Assembly (NCBI GenBank): GCA_960531495.1
Contig: OY482855.1
Span: forward strand, 7,922,026-7,986,025
Direction: 5' to 3'
Source of the DNA: Zeus faber
Lineage: Eukaryota; Chordata; Actinopteri; Zeiformes; Zeidae
Length of the DNA stretch: 64,000 bases
Positions 57,226-64,000 of this stretch are shown piece after piece. Positions within the stretch are counted from its first letter, which is position 1, and each line of letters starts with the position of its first letter. The translations under genes and the position numbers were made by a program. The notes beneath the pieces are model-generated. The model worked only from the letters and a program-made list of their open reading frames with translations. It was not told the origin of the DNA and ran no database searches.

Positions 57226-57704
57226 TTAGTTTGATGCGCTACCAGCCTCCCTAAGTACTACTTCTGTCTGGCAGTACTGCAACTTTTTCTGTGACACCTT
57301 GTGTCCCCCTATGGCCAATTTGTTTAATACACCCATTGAATCTACATGACAATGCTCTAATGTGGGAGAAAATATCAGAAGATCATTCACATATTGTATC
57401 AGTGTCCTGTGTAGCCCCAGTTCCTCCAGATCATTTTTCAGTTTGAACCACTGTTGCATTCTCGTATATGTGTATTGTTTACCTTAATACACAAATGCAA
57501 ACAGAACTCTGCTTTCTTCTGCAAGTGGTACACTGAAAAATGCTCCCCATATATTTTAATAGCTGTGAAATATTTTGCATCAGGAGGGACATTAGTCAAC
57601 AGTGTATGTGGATTTGGAACCTCAGCCTGCATTTCTTCTACTATGTCATTTAGAGAATGTACTAACAACCATTTTTGTTTATCTGCTTTTAGAACTGGAA
57701 GCAA
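57226..57704 (-). pseudogene. ERV reverse transcriptase fragments
   Basis: 57704-57438 has PVLKADKQKWLLVH, then NPHTLLTNVPPDAKYFTAIK, where a catalytic Asp is expected in place of the final Lys. 57459-57226, in an overlapping frame, has YVNDLL instead of the usual YVDD. Both active-site positions are altered and the frame is shifted, so it is inactive. Confidence 0.8.
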
Positions 57705-58021
57705 AAGAGTGTTACAATTACTTTGTTGCTATTCATACACCATGGCTATTAGGCCTTCTATAGTAGGGGCTATACCCACCTCAGCCTATGGGTTTCATGT
57801 AGTACCGTTTTCGTCATGGTAGTTTAGCATTTTGTTTAATCTGGATTCTTACTGGGTTAGCAAAATGCACCAATGCCTCATCTGTGTTGAATTTCGACCA
57901 TACCTGTTCTGGTGTTATGGCTGCCATTTCTGTCTCCATCTTTATCTGCCTATCTCTATCTGCCTATCTGCTTCCATCTTTGTGTGGATTCCCTCATTTA
58001 TTTCTGCTGTTTCTGGACAAC

Positions 58022-58533
58022 TTACACTTCCTGTAAAACCTCTGTCACGTGTGAATAATGCAAGCTTTTTAGAGACTTTCTGCAACATGACTGTAAAATC
58101 TGTGAATTATCTGGTCCCTCCCATTTTTGTTGTTTTTCCTGGAGCATAATTTCCCCTCGTTGTTTTGCTTCGAATCCCTTATCTATCAATAGAGTAATGT
58201 GGAGTGATTTGTTAGTGTCTCTAAACAAATCTTTTATTGCAGACAATTGATCTGCATCTTGTGCTAACATAGCTGCTCCTTGTGGCCCACTTACTAAGTA
58301 CTGTGATTCTATAGCTGCTTTTTTCCCTACAGCTTTCATTTGCCATTCTTTTTCGAGTTCCGTGTCCTGCTCTGGATCATACATTGGAGTACAATGATAT
58401 CCTCTCCTTGACTCTCTTGCCTGAGGGATTTGAGCTCTGATGTAACTCCCCCATTTTTCATTGTTACATTTACTTTATCTTGAATGTCTCCTATCCAATA
58501 GACCTTAGATGTGTTTGTCTTTGATACTACCAT
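58022..58533 (-). pseudogene. ERV pol segment between protease and RT
   Basis: Two overlapping frames (58336-58533 and 58022-58384) lie where the protease-RT linker and RT start are expected. The charged, Gln-rich sequence has no clear motif. The assignment is by position. Confidence 0.4.
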
Positions 58534-58539
58534 TTAAGG

Positions 58540-58860
58540 TACAGTCCCTGCATTTTCAATCAATATGCCTTGGGGCGTGCATAGTATTTGTATCCCTAAT
58601 TTCAAATGCATCTCTTCCTATTTGATTGAGCGGTGTGGGTCTGATACCAAGATGGGTAACATAGCTGCACATCCGTGCAGCTTCAGCATTAGTGGAGCTG
58701 TCAGAGGTATTAACGGCGTTTGTCCCAATAATTTGGCAAATTGTCCTTCCATAGGGAGGTGAAAGGCAAATTTGAACTTACACGGATGTAAGTTGTGCCT
58801 CTATCATTTATTAGCACCTGTATGGCAGCACTTGTAATTGTTACTAGCTGACCCTCCCCC
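58540..58860 (-). pseudogene. ERV protease region, degenerate
   Basis: In broken frames just after the nucleocapsid there is a GRDAFEI/LGIQI..TPQGILIE-like pattern that resembles the C-terminal part of retropepsins (GRDLL...). The DTGA active-site loop was not found. Confidence 0.4.
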
Positions 58861-58955
58861 TGTGGGACCCCTCCCACCCAGGGGTTTACTGGTACTTGGG
58901 GGGTCCTTCCCTGGGACTACTGCCACGCTCCTTGCCCTGGGCCTTTCCTTGCTAC

Positions 58956-59171
58956 CTAGGGATTAACTGGACACTGTCTACGATTGTGTCCAAGCTGAAA
59001 GCATCCCCAACAGACCCCACTGGGCCTCTTTGTTCTCTTGAAGCCTGATTTTGAGGTGTCCTTTGACCCATCTTTTGATTGTCCGGTTGTGAACCTGGAT
59101 GAGCAAGCAAGGTCATTAGGTTCATCTCGACTGCAGCTGCCATGCTTGTACTTTATTTTTGTCCTTGTCAT
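58956..59171 (-). pseudogene. ERV nucleocapsid part of gag
   Basis: A 71-codon basic frame ends with a single CCHC zinc knuckle, CWGCFQLGHNRRQC (C-x2-C-x4-H-x4-C), the RNA-binding motif of retroviral nucleocapsids. One knuckle fits gammaretrovirus-like ERVs. Confidence 0.85.
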
Positions 59172-59310
59172 TCCTTGTTAGTTTCTCCATTTGGAGCTGT
59201 GTCAGTTTTCTCTGAATATCTTTGCCTTGGTCAGCCAGTCTCTGCTCACTCTGACAGTGCTTGTCCACACCATGAATAACATGATCAAAATATTCCTTAC
59301 GGCTTTTAGA

Positions 59311-59904
59311 TTAAGTCAGTCCCACCACATCGTCCAGCTTATTTCTGACTAGCCCTGGCAATGCCTCTAGCATTGAGTTCCTGAAGTGTACAGATATGAT
59401 CGGATCTGTTTCCGGGTCTTTTTCTGTCTTCATCCGCCATCTCTTGACCTGGCTTTGAATGTAAGAGGCGGGGTTCTCTGCCTCTCCCAGCAGTTGTCCC
59501 TTCAATGCTTTCAGATTTTCTCAGGTCGGATACTCCTCCCTCAGTGCTCCCCACAGTTGTTGTCTGTACCCATCAATAGCAGTGCCATCCCAAAGCACTT
59601 CTTGAGTAGCTTCTGCTATACCTAATTTTCTTGATACTCTATTCATGTTGGTCACCCCCGTTACTCTGGCCAACAGCCCTTTCAGGCCTCTCACCGCTAT
59701 TATCTTTCCCATTGTCTGCTTTTCAAATATCTTGATCCACTTACTTGCTCTCTCATTTATGTTGGGTAAGGTCAGTATCAGGCCCCCGAAGTCTTGCATT
59801 CCCCATGGGATATATTGGCCTGTTTCTCCTTTTACTAATATTGGACATTGGGATTGTGCTATAGATCGCGTGAAATATCCTGTATTTGCTTCTTCTCTTT
59901 TCAA
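59311..59904 (-). pseudogene. ERV capsid part of gag
   Basis: 59904-59521 (127 codons) includes LILTLPNINERASKWIKIFE and a following helical stretch. 59505-59311, in another frame, includes ENPASYIQSQVKRW, which fits the major homology region area. A frameshift near 59510-59520 separates them. Confidence 0.7.
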
Positions 59905-60313
59905 AGCTTTTTAGCTTTTCCTTCAACTGCTAGACTAATTATGAGCTCCTAGGTTGTCCTGAAGTTCCCTCACCTGAGTCTAGTCAGTTCTTCCTCATAC
60001 TGCGAATCTGGATATAGTTTTCTGGCCATTTTGTTCTTGTACCCTTTGTAAAAGTCCAACGCTGGCTTTTTCTCATGGCTATCCTGTTCTCAACTGTTGA
60101 GTTCTTCTTCTTTATTTTCCATCCACTCTTATCCCATCTTATCTACCTTTCCTTTCACTATTGGGTATTGCCCTTGATTGTATGGTGGCGGTTTCTCCTC
60201 ATTATTCACCTTCCCCTTCTTCGTCTCCTTTCTTTCCATCACCATTTCTCTGATGTTTTCCATGCTCTTTCTCCTCACCTTCTTCCCTGAACATTTTCAA
60301 TACCTGTTGTTCT

Positions 60314-60511
60314 CTATTTTTCTTCTTTACCCTTTTCTCTTTCTTGTCTTGATTGATAGTTTTTTATCAGAACTTCCATCTCCTCACACAACATTACATA
60401 ATATGTTCCTTCATTTGGCCATTTAGTGGCTAGCTTTGCTGTGCGTTTAGCCCACTTCTCTGATCTCTTCTGAATTTCTTCCTTATTCAATAGGAACCTC
60501 ATTCCCAGCAT
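60314..60511 (-). pseudogene. ERV gag N-terminal fragment
   Basis: A Lys/Glu-rich helical frame starting MLGMRFLLNKEEIQKRSEKW, about 400 bp upstream of the capsid part. Position and composition suit matrix or the linker after it. No clear domain is visible. Confidence 0.45.
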
Positions 60512-62579
60512 CTATATTGGTGTGTCCTTAATTTTACTGCTCAACTATAATATCAAACACTATTTTCTACAATGGAAACATTCAAACTCCAACAAGTTAT
60601 ACAAATTCTAATTATTTTACACAAGATAACAATAACAATTTATTATTTTTGCAATTACTCCACCTATCCAGCCCTCCGTCCCTGACGGGGACGGAGCGGG
60701 ATATGTGGTTCCAACCCAACCTCACACTATTCAACTCTGTCCAGTCCTTTTTCCACGACCAGAGAATGAGATTTTCAATATTTTCTTATCTATTTTTATT
60801 GTTTTTAATTCGCCTGTATATAAAATGTCGTTTATAAATTCATTGATTTGCTTTTAGTTTATTTAATTTTAAATGCGATTGTGTCCCGATATACTGTAGC
60901 TCACTCTGTGAAGATCTGACACTCCAGCAAAGGTCGCCCAGTATCACCCCCTGCTCGAGATCAGCTGCCCACTGCACCAAGTGACTCCAGATGCCTTTCT
61001 CAAAGGATGAGACTCAAAAATGAGGTTTTACGAGCCCACGTTGCTGATTTCTCAAATTGTAATCCCCGGTCTAGCTTGCCACGGTGACACCCGGGTTCTA
61101 GACGGATAGAACTCAAAATGAGATCAGTTCTGGACTTGAGAACCAGCCTAATCCAAAACAGCAAGCATCTGAGATTCGTCATGGGAATTTATCAGAACCA
61201 CATACACTTGGAGAGTTATTTGAGAACATTTAACTAATTATTCTTGATCATCACAATGTCATACCTGGATTTTATCCTTACTATTCAGCAAATATTTGCC
61301 CTAATATACCCTTATGTATTTTTATTTAACCTAAAAGTTAATTCTTTATTCCTTATATTTTTAAAATTTTTCCAGTGTTCTGTTTTTCTCTCTGTTCTCC
61401 CTCTCTCCTGCTCCACTTCTGACCTCTAGATCACCTCTTGTTCTCGACCAAGCTCCTCAGGGAATTGTCCTCTAGGCCCACTGTCACACACTCAACTCTT
61501 TAATTCTTTACAGACCTTTGCAGCAGTAGTCCCTAGGAGATCGTGCTCACCAACACACACACCAACACAATTAAATTTCCAGTCTGCAGACAAACTGTGG
61601 ACACACACACTATTTTATCAGAATCCCTAGTATTTAGACAATATATCATAAACAGTTACTTTTAAGGGTCTTATTATGGAGATATTCTATTGGGGACGGT
61701 TTTACACAATGTCCCTTGGATGCAGAATCATAAGGATCAAGACTCAAATCTGATTCTTTTCAATGCATATATTTCTGCCACAAGGGCTCATACAATTTTA
61801 GCAGGCGCTGGGGGAATAGGCATGTCAGCCTCTTTTTGTCCCTTTATAAAATGTATCTCCATTATTGACCCAAGTTCTAATCTATTTTAATCACAATATT
61901 TCTTACTACTTAACACAAACTATACTTCACACAGTAATTATAAACAGTAAGTTCATGCTTTATAATTCTGCAAACAGTTAGATCAAACACAATTTCACAA
62001 ACAGCTTTGAACAAACGTCGACACAAGCACTCACTCTGCAGCGGCAACACACACCCTGACACACACACACTTATACACACACACAGTCACCCACACACAC
62101 AAAGATTCACCCAGACAAACACCGAGTCACAGGGAAACCTCCTCCTTTTTTTTCTTACTACCTTTCCTCACCAGCCAAATACAGTTTCTATTATTTTATA
62201 CTCCACCCGTTCAGTCCTTAGCAAGCATTTTCTTGCTAAACGGTATCCACAGAGTTTGGTTCTACCCAGGCAGACCCTCTAGAAGTACAATTTCTTGAGG
62301 CCCTATCGCAGAACCTATCAGTCTATCCAAGCAGAGCCTTATAAGACTTCTCTCCTTAAGGCGGAATCATAGACTTCAGTATTCATCTGACCAAGCAGTC
62401 CCTCTCTATTAGAGGTGGTATCTCAGAACAAAAATGACCTTCTGACAAGCAGAATTCTAACAAGACTTATCTCCTGAAAACAGTATCTTAGAAGTTCAAC
62501 TTACTCTCACAATTCACGATTCCCAATATGGACCCAACCCTCACCTCCAGCTATAGACCCATAGCCTAATTAATTGCTA
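60512..62579. other. No gene recognised; possible ERV leader or LTR and CA-rich tract
   Basis: The region upstream of the ERV gag. It should contain the 5' LTR if the ERV was ever complete, but no counterpart of 42302-43266 was found by eye. A CA-rich tract lies at 62045-62105. The block 62210-62470 repeats words such as CTTGCT and AAGCAGA loosely, without a clear period. Confidence 0.4.
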
Positions 62580-64000
62580 TTTAAAGATAAATAGTCAAAC
62601 ACTAACCAACAAAATTCAAAAGAAATTAAATTCATAATTCACTCAGACCAAACAAGCTTTGTCAAGGGCAGACACTCATCCAGCAATATGCGTTGTTTAT
62701 TCAGTCTGATCAGCTTTTCTCAAGGTAACAATTTCAATACTGTTAAATCCTCTTTAGATGGGAGCAAAATATCTCATATCGCATATCTCTTTTCATCCTG
62801 TACACCTCTCTATCTGCTTCTGTCATCACCAATGGTTACACTTCACAGCATTTCACTCTACAACGCGGCACAAGACAAGGATGTCCGTTCTCCCTTTTAC
62901 TATTCGCCATCTTTATTGAACCCCTCACGGCAGCCATCAAAACAGTAATATTGTTGGCATACAAACAAGAAGCTTGGTTTGAATGCAGATGATATTTTGT
63001 TGAACTGATGGAACCCAATATCATCCCTACCGGAGGTGTTCAATCTTGTTTCTAAATTCTCAGTTATCTAAGACTATTCAATGAATTAGACTAAAACCAC
63101 AGTCTTACCACTCAGTGGGAAGGGCTGGACTGCTTTAGATGAGCTGTTGATGGAACAACCTACCCAACTTACTAATTGGTAGGATAGCAGCAGTGAAAAT
63201 TAATATAGAACCAAAGATAAACTATATATTTTCAATGACCCCAGTCCAACCAACAGTACATTGGTTTAATACTCTAGACTCTATAATCAATAGATTATAT
63301 TGGAAATACAAGAAACCAAGAATTAAACTAGCAACACTACATAAAAAAACAAAGACTGTGCAGGCCTAGCAACCCCAAACTTCAGATACTACTATCTAGC
63401 GAGCCATCTTCAATTTATAATTAAATGGTTACAACCAGAGCAACAACTGGGCCATGGGTGTTAAAACAATGAACAAACAGAATGCCAGGAATTATCAGTA
63501 TCTGTTCTCCCATTCCTCCTGAATCAATAAGGAAACATAACTGCTTTAAAAACACATTCATCTAAAAGACTCAGTGGTCACACTCTCCAAACAAATTCAC
63601 CCCAATCTGGCACAACCCCGAATTCCTGGTTAAAAACAGACCAATAATCTTCAGGTCTTGGAATTACTCAAGGAAATATTCATCTGGAACACTTTTTTGA
63701 AAACAATTTGCTTATATCCTTCCCAACCTTAACCCAAAGGTATAATATAGGTGGCCACAGCTTCCTTCAATTCCTTCAACTACAGCAGTCTCTAAAAGTT
63801 AAAATCAAATTGACAAACAACATCTTACAACCACCTCCATTGATTGAACCTCTTACTCATATCGGGAATTAAAAAAAATCCCTTTTCCAGAGTATACAAA
63901 CTTTTATTAAATATAGACATTTTATCTTTACCTACCATAGAATGGGAAAGAGACCTTGCTGTTTCCATCAATATTAACCTGTGGAAGCTTATTTGCAACA
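62580..64000 (+). mobile_element. L1-like LINE fragment, running off the window
   Basis: Plus-strand remains of the same family as 26140-28795: RGTRQGCPFSLLLFAIF-like motif B (about 62860-62920), NADDILLN in place of the usual YADD motif C (about 62984-63010), and the distal part SIRKHNCFKNTFI then FTPIWHNP (63510-63630) in broken frames. Stretches around 63170-63300 and 63390-63900 match the reverse complement of 27480-26790. The 3' end lies beyond the window. Confidence 0.8.

Larger units (their letters stand above)
43267..60511 (-). mobile_element. Endogenous retrovirus, decayed, with nested LINE insertions
   Basis: Minus-strand order from right to left: matrix-like part (60511-60314), capsid (59904-59311), nucleocapsid with one zinc knuckle (59171-58956), protease region (about 58860-58540), RT (57704-57226), RNase H (about 56420-56170), integrase (47160-45842) and envelope (45028-43267). 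This is a gamma/epsilon-like fish ERV. A 9-kb block (47165-56165) of LINE DNA interrupts RNase H. All genes are broken. LTRs could not be paired. Confidence 0.85.

Overview
The window reads as vertebrate, almost certainly teleost fish, nuclear DNA. It is AT-rich and microsatellite-rich, its one recognisable host gene is split into GT-AG exons, and most of the remainder is typical fish transposable-element DNA: L2-like, L1-like and Jockey-group LINEs, a DIRS-like element, Tc1/mariner, tRNA-derived SINEs and old endogenous retroviruses. There are no bacterial operons, CRISPR arrays or phage modules. No new defence or metabolic system is visible. What stands out is the layered architecture.

The host gene (2942-9633, +) is the 3' part of a solute-carrier-6 (SLC6) Na+/Cl- coupled transporter of the GABA/taurine/betaine/creatine branch. 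Nine consecutive exons have lengths expected for the family (133, 135, 104, 125, 113, 138, 103, 101 and 171 bp), and a probable last exon follows. The first exons (TM1-2) lie left of the window. About 5.3 kb of this gene (roughly 5250-10543) is duplicated in the same orientation at 34490-43393. There the gene is dead: exon deletions, in-frame stops, a lost donor, a lost acceptor and a missing exon.

Other blocks from left to right: 1-2820 holds a broken L2-like LINE, an inverted LINE piece and an AAT satellite. 7101-8168 is a small LTR element in an intron. 10719-13860 holds SINEs and a second L2-type LINE. 14966-15312 is a 15-bp minisatellite. 16566-23440 is a DIRS-like element on the minus strand, split by a near-complete L2-like LINE (18592-22126) with an open 904-codon reverse-transcriptase frame. 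26140-28795 is an L1-like LINE (-). 28755-29590 repeats the rearranged L2 structure seen at 1576-2400. 31690-34480 is an ERV remnant (+). 37136-41917 is a Tc1-like transposon carrying a second near-complete L2-like LINE (37254-40571, -, 896-codon frame).

The right third (43267-60511) is one decayed endogenous retrovirus on the minus strand (gag, protease, RT, RNase H, integrase, env). Its RNase H region is split by a plus-strand LINE (47165-56165), which is itself split by a minus-strand LINE (48059-54183) flanked by a 7-bp target-site duplication. The window ends in a second L1-like copy (62580-64000, +). Element boundaries were read by eye from repeat ends, target-site duplications and comparison of the two SLC6 copies. 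Where no duplication is visible they are good to tens of bases. LINE clade names are family-level judgements.
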